Assembly (NCBI GenBank): GCA_023387775.1
Contig: JAEWHN010000384.1
Location: forward strand, 1 to 57,958
Direction of reading: 5' to 3'
Source: Pseudomonadota bacterium
Lineage (GTDB): Bacteria > Pseudomonadota > Alphaproteobacteria > Rhizobiales > Rhizobiaceae
Length of the DNA stretch: 57,958 nt
The notes under the pieces are model-generated. The model was not told the DNA's origin. It ran no database searches and saw only the letters and a list, made by a program, of their open reading frames with translations. Each line of letters opens with the position of its first letter. Position 1 is the stretch's first letter. Below, piece after piece: positions 16,313 to 24,836 of this stretch. The position numbers were made by a program, and so were the translations under genes.

Positions 16313-17598
16313 GCCGGAACCTCGATGACGGGAACATTGACCACCGATGCGTCGACGAGCCTGTGATCGATCGGCACCTGATCGGCGTTCAGTCGGACCT
16401 TGGAGATGAAGCAGAACATGGCGATATCGGCTGGCGTGACGGTTTGGCCGAGGCTTGCGGAAATGACGATGCTGTCATTGCCGCCGCCGGAACTGGCCGC
16501 GCCGGTGATCTGCCGCATGAGGCTGGTGCCGTTGTTCAGCAGCATCATGACATGGCGGCCGAGATATGAACTCGGATGCCCGACGCTCTTCACCAGAACT
16601 GTGGTTGCAGCGGCGCCGATAGTGGCCTGCAGCGCCAGATCCTGATTGGAGCTCGGCAGCCAGAAGGCCTTTTGCTTGCCGCGCAGCAAATGCAGCCAGA
16701 GCCGCCGCTTCCAAACGCCCCCGGGCCGCTTCTCCAGGAATGAGACGGTTTGCCCGAAGTCGGCATAATTGCGCAGCGCCTCCACTCGGATCGGCCCGAA
16801 GCCATTGTCGACATAATCCGCTGACCGGATGATGTTCTCGGCCACGCTGGCGACCAGCACGGGCTTCTCGGTCACCACATCGAGCCCTTGATATTGCGGG
16901 TAGTCAGACGCCCACAGCCCGGCGAGATCGCGATTGTCGATGACGAGGAACTTGGCGCCGACATCGCTGTAGGTGGCCTGCCGGTCGACGGAGAAGCCTT
17001 CGGGCACCAGCGCAGGCCGGAGCGGCATGATCGTCGGCTTGTGGAAGTCCTGCCCGATCGGTCCCAAGAGCCCGAGAGAACCCGGCGAGACGGACGCAAC
17101 ACGGGCAACGGCGAACTTGTCCGACCTCTCCCAGATCACGACCCCGCCATCCAGGCGCCAGTCACCGGCTGTGGTGTCGAGCGCGATGCTGTCCTCCGCG
17201 GCGGTAAGGTCGACTGTCAGGTTGACGCCTTCCATCCAAACCGGAACGCCGATGACGGTTCCGGCCCGACGCTTGGCGAAAGACACCGCCCTTGCATGTT
17301 CGGCACTCGACAGGCGCACGCTGTAGGAGAACGACTGCCGCGGTGCGTTGCGCAGGGCTAGCCGCTGTTCGCCAGTCCGGCCGCCAAGCACTTCGGTCAG
17401 CCATTCCAGTGTTTCGCTAACCGGCTTGGCGTGGAAGGGCCATGTCTCCGGCAGGACAACCACGTCAGGCTGCCCAAGCACTGGGGCACCAGCCACGAGC
17501 GATTGCGGCTCAACCGCAATACTCAGGCCGATAGTCGGTGAGCCGAGGTCAGGTGCTCCGGTTGTGATCCCGAGCGGTTCGACGTGGACCGTCGCCAT
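16309..17598 (-). CDS. Tail-tip structural protein
   Basis: 429 aa, beta-rich. It starts with a short segment containing an internal near-repeat (GAPDLGSPTIGL and GAPVLGQPDVVVL), then a tail-associated domain beginning PETWPFHAKPVSETLEWLTE. The latter resembles the distal tail protein that precedes DUF2163 proteins in rhizobial siphophages. No enzymatic motif is seen. The gene sits between the tail assembly genes and the DUF2163 protein and is coupled to both neighbours by ATGA and single-base overlaps, so it probably builds the baseplate ring on which the tip assembles. Confidence 0.75.
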   Translation of the reverse strand: MATVHVEPLGITTGAPDLGSPTIGLSIAVEPQSLVAGAPVLGQPDVVVLPETWPFHAKPVSETLEWLTEVLGGRTGEQRLALRNAPRQSFSYSVRLSSAEHARAVSFAKRRAGTVIGVPVWMEGVNLTVDLTAAEDSIALDTTAGDWRLDGGVVIWERSDKFAVARVASVSPGSLGLLGPIGQDFHKPTIMPLRPALVPEGFSVDRQATYSDVGAKFLVIDNRDLAGLWASDYPQYQGLDVVTEKPVLVASVAENIIRSADYVDNGFGPIRVEALRNYADFGQTVSFLEKRPGGVWKRRLWLHLLRGKQKAFWLPSSNQDLALQATIGAAATTVLVKSVGHPSSYLGRHVMMLLNNGTSLMRQITGAASSGGGNDSIVISASLGQTVTPADIAMFCFISKVRLNADQVPIDHRLVDASVVNVPVIEVPA

Positions 17599-17972
17599 CA
17601 GGCACCACCAGCACCCGGAATGCCGACGTCAAACGCAGGCGATGTGATCGTGTCGCCGGTCGCCACCGTCCTGCCGTCCTTCATCTCCCTTGTGGCCAGC
17701 AGGCGCGAGTTGGTGCCATCGACCAGTGCGTAATGCGTCACCGAGCCGTTGGCGGTTGCCGCGCCGTCGCTGACGGCAGCAACAGTGACCTTGCGGCCCG
17801 ATGGCGTGCGATCGGCCGGAGCACCGACCGAAGGACTGGCCTTGCTGCCCAATGACAGGGACACGGCCTGGGCATAGTTGGTCGGCTCGGCCGAACAGAA
17901 GTGCAGCCGTGTCGTCTCCGTCGTCAGGACGTTGAGGCCAAGGTCGAGCACGCGGGGGTTGAGGTAGGCCAT
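17598..17972 (-). CDS. Small phage tail structural protein
   Basis: 124 aa, not recognised beyond being a virion-type protein. It contains YAQAVSLSLGSKASPSVGAP and a strand-rich C-terminal half (SVTHYALVDGTNSRLLATRE) resembling small phage proteins that carry this type of beta-sandwich. It follows the tape measure and a 66-aa protein and overlaps the following tail gene by one base (ATG/stop), consistent with a distal-tail component made in stoichiometric amounts. Confidence 0.65.
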   Translation of the reverse strand: MAYLNPRVLDLGLNVLTTETTRLHFCSAEPTNYAQAVSLSLGSKASPSVGAPADRTPSGRKVTVAAVSDGAATANGSVTHYALVDGTNSRLLATREMKDGRTVATGDTITSPAFDVGIPGAGGA

Positions 17973-17976
17973 GGGG

Positions 17977-18177
17977 TCACCCGTTCCTGTGAAGCATATT
18001 CAGGACTAGCCGCTCGCCTTCCTCGCTGGCGATGAAGGCGGCGAACTCTTGGTAGTATTCGAGGGTAGGAACATGGACCACACAGGAGGTCTTGCGCTTG
18101 GCGGATGCCTTGCCCGCCACAGGCGCTTTCATGGCGCGCATGGCTCGCATGGCGCCGAGCAGAGGCTTGCGGTTCAT
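17977..18177 (-). CDS. 66-aa protein sharing the tape-measure C-terminal tail
   Basis: 66 aa, Arg/Lys-rich N-terminus (MRAMRAMKAP, KASAKRKTS). The last 15 residues, ASEEGERLVLNMLHR, closely match the last residues of the upstream tape-measure protein (TDEGERLIMNVQRR). The tape measure C-terminus is the part that contacts the tail tip and is injected first. The shared tail suggests binding to the same partner, for example as a tip plug or a competitor. No published function is known to me. It lies 13 bp downstream of the tape measure gene. Confidence 0.65.
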   Translation of the reverse strand: MNRKPLLGAMRAMRAMKAPVAGKASAKRKTSCVVHVPTLEYYQEFAAFIASEEGERLVLNMLHRNG

Positions 18178-18190
18178 GGGTGATTGCTCC

Positions 18191-21100
18191 TTAGCGGTTC
18201 CTGCGCTGGACGTTCATGATCAGCCGCTCGCCCTCGTCGGTACGCAGGTAATCCCCGACGATCGATGGGTCGAAGACGTTGACGATCTTCGCGTTCATCT
18301 GCAGTTTCTTGAGGGCGTTGAGGATGGCGTCCACCTGCCCCTGTGACATGCCCCGGTTCTGCTGGCCTTGCGATGTCCCCGCAGAGACCCCGAGCTTGCC
18401 GTCTGGACCACGGCGCAGCGGCATGATCGCCTCCGGCCCGGCCTCGCCCAGAAGCCCGGTCTTGCCGCCACCCATCTGGAAGTAGGTCGGCGAGGAGAAC
18501 ACGTCGCCATTGGCGAACGGGATCACGTTGCCGCCTGAGAACGCCGCGCCATTGGCGAACAGCCCGACGCCACCCTTCAGGATATGCGCCGTCGCCATGG
18601 GCGAGATCGCGTTCATGTGGTTGAGCGCCCCGCCCGCCCCGCCGAACATGCCGGCGAGATTGGCGAACCAGTTGCCACCAAAGCCGCCGCCGGTCGCCAT
18701 CAGGTTCTGCAGCATCGAGCCGAGATTGCCAGCGCCAATGCCGAACTGCTCCAGCGCCTGCATGGTCGATTGGGTGACGCCGGTCAGGCCACCGAGCCCG
18801 CCAGCAAGACTTTCGGCCGTGCTGATCGAACCGGTCGCGAGCTTGTCGAGGGCCTCGGAGGCCTTTGTGGATGCCCCTTGTAAGCCGTCGAAATTGCCGA
18901 CGCCCGCAGCCTTGGCCCCATACCACGCGCCCCAGCCGTTCTTGCTGGCATGGTTGAGCGCGAAGTCGACTTGTGGCTTGACCGTGCTCGGGTCGGCCGG
19001 ATCAAGGCCGGTCTGCTTCATGAAGGCATTGCCGAGGCCGCTCGGGAAGCCGGTGCCTTGGCCGCCCTTCAGCAGCTGGAACGGGCCATAGCTCGGCTCG
19101 CGGATGCCGTTCTTGAAGACGTTGCTCTGCCAGACGCCTTCGGCCAGTCCTTCCGAGCGAGCGACGCGCAAGGCAATGTTCGGATCGATGCCGCGCGCCA
19201 GTGCCGCTTGACGGATATAGCCCGAGATGTCCGACACTGAACTGGACGCGCCGGCCATGTTCAGCGAGCCTGGCGAACCGATGCCGGAGAGCGCCATCGG
19301 CATGGCTTTATTGTCGTTTGCCGCCGTGCCGCCAAGTATATTCGGGAGGCCGGCGCCAATTCCGCCAGCCCCGCCCAGCACGGAGCCGTTGACGATGACG
19401 CTGGCCGCCTGCACCTGCATCGAGCCGACGGCCTTCTGAGCGCCAAGGAGGCCACCGAGAACACCGCCCAAGCCCCCACCTTTGCCGCTAGACGCCCCCG
19501 AGCCGAAGATCCCGAGATCGGCAATGGTGTTTAAGTTGGCACCGGTCAGCCAGTTCTTGATCGGGTTCGTCACCGACATGTCGAACATCTGCTTGGCAAA
19601 GTCCTTGCCGATGTTCTTCAGCGCGTCTTCAATGCTGGTCGTTCCATCGAAGAGCGCATCCACCAGCGTGTCGACGCCGCTGTTGGCCGTGTCGAACACT
19701 GACTGCCATGCGTCCTTCACCCGAGCGATCTCGTCTCGCATCCGGATGACTTTGGCGATATCGGAGTCGAGGTCTTCAGGGAGGCCGGCGGCACGCAGCT
19801 GCGATGCTACCGATTGATCCGCCTGCGAGCGGCCCATCTGCCGAATGTCGAATAGAAGATCCTGCTGAAGCCGCGCGCTCGCCATGGCGTCGGCGTATTG
19901 CTTCATCGCCTCGCCAGCTGCCTTGATGGCGGCGACTTCCTTCTCGTCGATCGGATCGCCGGTGCGCGCCGCCTGTTCGCGCAGCTCCTGCATGCGCTCG
20001 AACTCGAAACGGAGCTTGGCCTGTTCGCCAGCAGTCTTGCCGATGAGGTCGAGCTCGAGACGCTGCTGCTGAAGCGTGCGCTCGATTGCCTGGCTGCGCT
20101 GGATCGTGGCGTCACGGGCTTCGACTTCCTGCCGAGTGCGTTCCTCGGCAAGCGCGCGGGATAGACGCCCCTGAAGGCCGCCGCCGCTATCGCCATCTTC
20201 CCGGGCGCGTGCGCGCACCTGTGCTTCGACGGCAGCGAGGCGCTCCGCATTCGTCCGGGCACGGGCAAGCTGCTGATCGGCGGCAAACTGCCGGTCGAGC
20301 TCATTGGCCTCGAACGACCGTTGGCCGACATAGCTCCTCAATGACCGCTGATCACGAAGTCCAGGACGCGTATTCTCACGGTCGATGCGGTTGAAGATTG
20401 CTTCGACCTCGCGCAGCTTCTCCGCCAGGGCGACAACTTCCTTTGCGGTCAGGATCGCGTCATCCGCCTGCTTGCCGAGACCGTTGAGTTCGCCGATATG
20501 TCGAACGTTGGTGGCGAACGTCGAGAGATCGCTGTTGCCCTCCTTCAGGCCGAGCAAAAGCCGATCGATCTCGCCCTGGAATGGCGACATCTTGCCGGTG
20601 ATGGCGAAGGCGTCGATCGCAGCATCCGACAGCCGCTGCATCTCCTCCGCGAGCCTGGCCGAATCGTCCGCGCCCTTCCGCAGATCGTCGAAAATCTTGT
20701 TCAGGTTGGCGTCGAACTTTTCCAGGCCGCCGCTGCCGTCCCTCACCGACTTCAGCAGGGTGTCGACAGCCCCTTGGAACGGAGAGTTGCGCGTCGACAG
20801 CAGCGTGTCGAGACCGCCGGTGTTCGAACCGAAGAGGCCACCACGCAGGAAGCCGCCACCGATAAACTCCTTGGACAGGTCACCGGACTGCGAGCGAATC
20901 GCCGCGCGGAGCGTGTCGATTTCGCTGCGCGCCTGCGCCTCGGTGTAGGCGGCTCCGCCGATCGGCATCAGGTTCTTGGCGGCCTCGCCAAGCTCGCCAT
21001 ACTGCCGCTTCAGCCGGCTGAGAAGCTCGGAGTGGCCCTTGAGCTTTTCGTCGAGGTCTTTCGCGCCCTCCCGCCCCTTCATGAACCACTGGACGGTTGC

Positions 21101-22252
21101 CGCGGTGGCGGCCGTAAAGCCGACGGTCAGCAGCGTCGTGGTGCTGAACACGGCGGCAAGGCCGGCGCCAAGTGCGGCAAGGCCACCGCCCTGCTGGATG
21201 GCTGTCGCCAACTGCGGGCCCTGCTGCAGGGCGAGCGTCATCGGCGCCTGGCCGAGCATGGACATCATGGCGATGTCCTGGATCTGCTGGCCAGCGTTGA
21301 ACCCTGCCGCTCGCGCGGCCCCGCCGCCCTGGCCGCCGCGCGTGCGTGCCATGGCTTGCGCCTTCGCAAATTCCTCGGCGCTGATCATGCCGCGCTGCGC
21401 CAGAGTCGAGTATTCGGCGATCTCCGCATTGACACGATCCTGCGCGGCCGCCAGCGGGTCGAGCTGCGCGCGCAACGCCGCAACCTTCGCGGCCATTTGG
21501 TCAGCTTCGCGGCCAGCCTCCTCGAACACCGCCGCGGAGGATTTCGCAGACAGCGGCGAGGCATCGATGCCGAAGGACTGATTCAGTTCATTCTGGAACA
21601 GCGCCCCGATTTGCTGGGCCCTCAGAAGCGCGATCTGTTCCAGGCGGTCGAATTCGGCCGTGAATACGCCAGCGGACGCCGCCGCATTGGATGACGCCGA
21701 ACCCACGCCCAGCACAGCATTGAACTTGCCCTGGTTGGCCGCCGCGATCTGACGCTGGTTGTCGGCCTGCTGCGCTGCCCGAGCCTGCGCAATGGCCGCC
21801 TCGTTGAGGAGCGTGGTTTGCTGGCGGATGTTGTTGTTGGCGAGCTCGACGGCTGCCGCCAGTTTAGTCTGGCCGGCGGCGGCAAGCGTAGAGGCATCCG
21901 CCGCAAGGCCGAGCTTCTGCTGCATGCCGACAATCACATTGGCAACGTCGGCTATTCCGGCCTTTCCGGTCTCCAATGCACGGTTCAGCGCGTTGAGGTC
22001 GCGCCCGAAAGTCTGCGTCTGCCGCGCGCCTTCCACATAGGTGCGCGACAGACGAGCCAGAACGTCCCCGGCCACGGTCAGCTTGGCCGAGGTGTCCGTC
22101 AAAACGACCGACACGCCACGCTGTGCGGCACCAGCCTCCTTGGCGGATTCGGCCATCGCCCGGTCGGCAGCAACCTTGTCGCTGGCGCCAGCCGTGTATT
22201 TCGACGCGTCCACGGCTGGCTGGACGATGAGGGCGGAAATCTGCTGAACCAA
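18191..22252 (-). CDS. Tail tape-measure protein with lysozyme-like domain
   Basis: 1353 aa, by far the longest gene. The N-terminal 300 residues are Ala/Gln-rich helical coiled coil. A membrane-like stretch lies near residues 350-390 (AALGAGLAAVFSTTTLLTVGFTA), followed by long helical regions. Residues about 1005-1120 resemble a transglycosylase/lysozyme-like fold (ALARGIDPNIALRVARSEGL, then SYGPFQLLKGG), suitable for piercing the peptidoglycan during DNA injection. Gly/Ala-rich segments and a MPLRRGPDGKLGV motif precede the C-terminus. Family rule: length sets tail length, so the tail should be long, on the order of 200 nm. It follows the frameshifted tail chaperones as expected. Confidence 0.93.
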   Translation of the reverse strand: MVQQISALIVQPAVDASKYTAGASDKVAADRAMAESAKEAGAAQRGVSVVLTDTSAKLTVAGDVLARLSRTYVEGARQTQTFGRDLNALNRALETGKAGIADVANVIVGMQQKLGLAADASTLAAAGQTKLAAAVELANNNIRQQTTLLNEAAIAQARAAQQADNQRQIAAANQGKFNAVLGVGSASSNAAASAGVFTAEFDRLEQIALLRAQQIGALFQNELNQSFGIDASPLSAKSSAAVFEEAGREADQMAAKVAALRAQLDPLAAAQDRVNAEIAEYSTLAQRGMISAEEFAKAQAMARTRGGQGGGAARAAGFNAGQQIQDIAMMSMLGQAPMTLALQQGPQLATAIQQGGGLAALGAGLAAVFSTTTLLTVGFTAATAATVQWFMKGREGAKDLDEKLKGHSELLSRLKRQYGELGEAAKNLMPIGGAAYTEAQARSEIDTLRAAIRSQSGDLSKEFIGGGFLRGGLFGSNTGGLDTLLSTRNSPFQGAVDTLLKSVRDGSGGLEKFDANLNKIFDDLRKGADDSARLAEEMQRLSDAAIDAFAITGKMSPFQGEIDRLLLGLKEGNSDLSTFATNVRHIGELNGLGKQADDAILTAKEVVALAEKLREVEAIFNRIDRENTRPGLRDQRSLRSYVGQRSFEANELDRQFAADQQLARARTNAERLAAVEAQVRARAREDGDSGGGLQGRLSRALAEERTRQEVEARDATIQRSQAIERTLQQQRLELDLIGKTAGEQAKLRFEFERMQELREQAARTGDPIDEKEVAAIKAAGEAMKQYADAMASARLQQDLLFDIRQMGRSQADQSVASQLRAAGLPEDLDSDIAKVIRMRDEIARVKDAWQSVFDTANSGVDTLVDALFDGTTSIEDALKNIGKDFAKQMFDMSVTNPIKNWLTGANLNTIADLGIFGSGASSGKGGGLGGVLGGLLGAQKAVGSMQVQAASVIVNGSVLGGAGGIGAGLPNILGGTAANDNKAMPMALSGIGSPGSLNMAGASSSVSDISGYIRQAALARGIDPNIALRVARSEGLAEGVWQSNVFKNGIREPSYGPFQLLKGGQGTGFPSGLGNAFMKQTGLDPADPSTVKPQVDFALNHASKNGWGAWYGAKAAGVGNFDGLQGASTKASEALDKLATGSISTAESLAGGLGGLTGVTQSTMQALEQFGIGAGNLGSMLQNLMATGGGFGGNWFANLAGMFGGAGGALNHMNAISPMATAHILKGGVGLFANGAAFSGGNVIPFANGDVFSSPTYFQMGGGKTGLLGEAGPEAIMPLRRGPDGKLGVSAGTSQGQQNRGMSQGQVDAILNALKKLQMNAKIVNVFDPSIVGDYLRTDEGERLIMNVQRRNR

Positions 22253-22270
22253 GGGGTTTCTCCAGACCGG

Positions 22271-22639
22271 TTAGTCAGGTTTCGGCTTTGTTGAGTGACG
22301 ATGGTCCAGCCACTCTTCGTCCAGGGCTGTCATGAAGGAGAGGAAGCGGTCGAAGGCCTCGCCCTCAATGCCGTAGCGCCGGGCATAAGCGTCCAGCGCC
22401 ATGAAGCTGATCGGCGTCTCGCCGCCGAATGCACCGTACTGCCTGTCGAAGCGGAGAACTTCCCAGGCATGCAGATAGAAGGAGTGCCACATCTCCGGCT
22501 CGGCGCCGGCCGGTGGCTTCTCAACGGCGCGCTCCAGCCACTTTTCGCTGGGGTTCGCCTTGATGAGTTCCTTGATCCACTCTTCCTGTTCAGGCGCCTT
22601 CCGGCTTATTTTCCAGCGGAAGGCGCCTCGGAGTTTTTT
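22271..22639 (-). CDS. -1 frame extension of tail assembly chaperone (gpT part of gpG-T)
   Basis: Translated only after a -1 shift within the preceding gene. After the slippery site the new frame reads LRGAFRWKISRKAPEQEEW and continues for about 120 residues to the stop at 22271. The frame has no start codon with a ribosome-binding site of its own. In siphophages the G-T fusion recruits the tail tube protein to the tape measure and is absent from the virion. The C-terminal part contains FDRQYGAFGGETPISFMALD and ends in a basic tail. Confidence 0.85.
   Translation of the reverse strand, partial: KKLRGAFRWKISRKAPEQEEWIKELIKANPSEKWLERAVEKPPAGAEPEMWHSFYLHAWEVLRFDRQYGAFGGETPISFMALDAYARRYGIEGEAFDRFLSFMTALDEEWLDHRHSTKPKPD
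22592..22639 (-). promoter_or_regulatory. Programmed -1 ribosomal frameshift signal (slippery heptamer plus stem-loop)
   Basis: On the minus strand the codons GTA AAA AAC contain the heptamer A AAA AAC (22639-22633), in the correct X XXY YYZ phase. Four bases later a perfect 12-bp stem begins: AGGCGCCTTCCG (22628-22617) pairing with CGGAAGGCGCCT (22603-22592), with a 13-nt loop. The zero-frame TAA stop lies inside the loop. The -1 frame then stays open to 22271. Confidence 0.92.
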
Positions 22640-23067
22640 ACCGCGTCCTTGACGAACTCGACGCGGCGCTTGCCGACGCGGCCCGCGCACCAGTAAATCA
22701 TCGAGCGTAGGACGCGATGCTCCTCGGCCGCCAGGATGGTCTTCACCGCATCGGCCGAATAGGCGATGTCGAAACCGCGCCAGTCGATCAGCAGATATTC
22801 GACAGCAAGCTGGCCCTCGATCCGCGCCGCGGTCTCCGGCGGAACCTTGTCGTCGGGGTAATCCTTCTTCAGGTCTTCCAGCGCGGCCTGGCGCGCGGTG
22901 ACATAGGCCGGGAAGTTCGTCGAGCGGACGTGGAAGGCAACGCCCGGCAGCTGGGTCATTTCCAGCGGCTTTTCAGGGTTCAGGCCGGGCCATTCCTTGG
23001 GCTCGATCCATTCGCCGTCACGCTCTTTCGACAGGTCAACTGCAAGGCTGGCGATTTTGAGGGTCAT
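22606..23067 (-). CDS. Tail assembly chaperone (gpG-like), zero-frame product
   Basis: 153 aa; starts MTLKIASLAVDLSKERDGEW and ends VKNSEAPSAGK at the TAA inside the frameshift stem-loop. Such proteins coat the tape measure before tail tube polymerisation. The position between the major tail protein and the tape measure, and the frameshift signal overlapping its 3' end, are diagnostic even though sequence conservation in the family is weak. The most abundant product should be this unshifted form, with a minor G-T fusion. Confidence 0.88.
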   Translation of the reverse strand: MTLKIASLAVDLSKERDGEWIEPKEWPGLNPEKPLEMTQLPGVAFHVRSTNFPAYVTARQAALEDLKKDYPDDKVPPETAARIEGQLAVEYLLIDWRGFDIAYSADAVKTILAAEEHRVLRSMIYWCAGRVGKRRVEFVKDAVKNSEAPSAGK

Positions 23068-23133
23068 GTCGGTATCCTTCGTCGGGATTGGTGGCCGGAG
23101 CGCCCGACACGCTCCGGCCGTTCTGCGCAGAAA

Positions 23134-23424
23134 TCAGCCTTGGACGGGCTGATCGGTTGCCGTGTCGGCGGCAATGGTGGTGGCGGCTTGTCTCGCCTTG
23201 ATCTCGGCCAGGTCGGACGTAGCCTGCCCGATACGCTCGGCTTTACCCTCTGAGCTGACTTTCGTGGCGAACGCGGCCGGCACCGGCGATGACAGCACGC
23301 CGGCGCGGAAGGCAACCGCATCGGGATTGCCGGTGCCCCAGGGATCGCCGCGGAAGTCGGTCAGCGGCAGGATCGCCTCGGGCCCTGACTTGGCCGAAGC
23401 GATCTTCTTCTTGCGCCGGCTCAT
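23134..23424 (-). CDS. Small phage protein downstream of major tail protein
   Basis: 96 aa, not recognised. The basic N-terminus (SRRKKKIASAK) contains a GPEAILPLTDFRGD segment; the rest is Ala/Thr-rich. The ATG shares bases with the preceding stop (TGATG). It may be a tail-tube associated or decoration protein. A related GPEAIMPLRRGPDG motif recurs near the C-terminus of the tape measure, so the two proteins may contact the same partner. Confidence 0.6.
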   Translation of the reverse strand: MSRRKKKIASAKSGPEAILPLTDFRGDPWGTGNPDAVAFRAGVLSSPVPAAFATKVSSEGKAERIGQATSDLAEIKARQAATTIAADTATDQPVQG

Positions 23425-24365
23425 CACTCTGCGTCGGTCTTGGTGATGGTGATCGATGCCGACGAGGTCGCGTCGAAGAACGCCTGGAACGGCACCTCGA
23501 GCACCACCGGCTGTCCGTTGCCGGGCGCGCTCGGCCCGCCATCGGTGAATTTCACCATCGGAATGGAGAAGCTGTACTTGTTGCCGGCGGCATCGGCGAG
23601 ATCGAAGCCGATCGCTACGTCATCGTGGTTGAGGATCGCCGTGTAGGCCGAGAGATCCTCGAACAGCACCGTCATGTTGCCGGCGACCTCGAATCGCCCG
23701 AAGCCGTGGCCATAGGCGTCGTACTCCCCGACGACGTCGACCTGGTAGATGTTGTTCGTGATGCGCAGCGACAACGCCTGCACCTTCGGCGACGACACCA
23801 TTGCCGTCGAGAGGATCGACAGGTTCGCCACGTTGAGGCCGGCGTTGAAATCCTCGGTCGTCGTCGCCGGGGCATAGGTAGCGCCAGCGATGATCGCGGT
23901 GGTCGGCGTCGGGCTGCCAATGCCCATGATGCCCCAGGTGGCCTGCACGGCCTGGCGGGAGCGAAGGTTGAGGTCCAGCGTGTTCCAGCGGCAGCCGCGA
24001 TAGCGGACGTAGCTGTCCGTGGCACCCTGCTCATAGGTGAGCTCGAGCGTGCCACCCTTGGGCGTGGTTCCGTTCTTCAGGACGCCTGCCGCGAACGTCG
24101 AGCACAGCAGGCGCTCCAGCCAAGTGTCATAGGTGCCATAGCTGAACCGCGTCTCGATCGAGCCGCTGACGTTGCGGCCGATATCAGTGATCGCCGGCAC
24201 GTTGCGGTCAGCGCGGACCTCGTCGGAGACGTCCGTCTGCTTGGCCAGGCGCACGCTCGCCGAGCGATAGCGCATGACCTGGAACGCGGGAGTGGCGGGA
24301 ATGGTGCCGATCGTCGCTTCCGACACATCGGCCAAACGGACTTGACTGCCGTCAGCAAACGACAT
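23424..24365 (-). CDS. Major tail tube protein
   Basis: 313 aa. It resembles the phage tail tube family of siphophages (Phage_tube_2-like): MSFADGSQVRLADVSEATIG at the start and RNVSGSIETRFSYGTYDTWLERLL, then an Ig-like C-terminal half with VGEYDAYGHGFGRFEVAGNM. Many copies should stack as hexameric rings around the tape measure. Located between the tail terminator and the chaperones, exactly where this component is found in HK97-type late operons. Confidence 0.88.
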   Translation of the reverse strand: MSFADGSQVRLADVSEATIGTIPATPAFQVMRYRSASVRLAKQTDVSDEVRADRNVPAITDIGRNVSGSIETRFSYGTYDTWLERLLCSTFAAGVLKNGTTPKGGTLELTYEQGATDSYVRYRGCRWNTLDLNLRSRQAVQATWGIMGIGSPTPTTAIIAGATYAPATTTEDFNAGLNVANLSILSTAMVSSPKVQALSLRITNNIYQVDVVGEYDAYGHGFGRFEVAGNMTVLFEDLSAYTAILNHDDVAIGFDLADAAGNKYSFSIPMVKFTDGGPSAPGNGQPVVLEVPFQAFFDATSSASITITKTDAE

Positions 24366-24407
24366 GGTGCGTCTCCTATTGCTTTTGAGGAACCGGCTCT
24401 GCCGGGG

Positions 24408-24836
24408 TTAAGGTGTCGGGATCGACGTGATGTCGCGACGGGTCCAGAAGATCGTCGCCGCGATGGAGAAATAGTTTGGGAAGTCTTGGCCCGGCTCGCC
24501 GGCGCCGATGGACATTTCAGTCATGGACAGGCCGCCGATCTGCTGTTCGCGGAACAGGTAAAGCAGGTCGTTCGCATGGGCACGCGCCTGACGGCTGCCC
24601 GTGCCGCTCGGCACCATCACATGCAGGTAGGTGATGCCGCGCTCTTCCCAGACGTTCGCGCCGGGCGCGCCCATCGTGTCCTGCTCGTAGGTGTCGCCAA
24701 AGACCTCGACATAGACCCATGCCGGTGTGCCTGCGTCGATCAGGTCTTGGCAGAACTGGTTTTCATACCGCACCGGCAGGGCGGTGAAATCATCGAGACG
24801 CGCCTTGAAGGCGTCGAACGCTGTCGGGCTGGACAT
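24408..24836 (-). CDS. Tail terminator-like protein (DUF4128-type)
   Basis: 142 aa. The pattern FKARLDDFTALPVRYENQ and GITYLHVMVPSGTGSRQARA followed by a short helical and strand-rich end matches small tail-completion proteins of the lambda gpU/DUF4128 type, which cap the tail tube and dock it to the head. It directly precedes the tail tube gene and overlaps the upstream neck gene by one base. Confidence 0.75.
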   Translation of the reverse strand: MSSPTAFDAFKARLDDFTALPVRYENQFCQDLIDAGTPAWVYVEVFGDTYEQDTMGAPGANVWEERGITYLHVMVPSGTGSRQARAHANDLLYLFREQQIGGLSMTEMSIGAGEPGQDFPNYFSIAATIFWTRRDITSIPTP

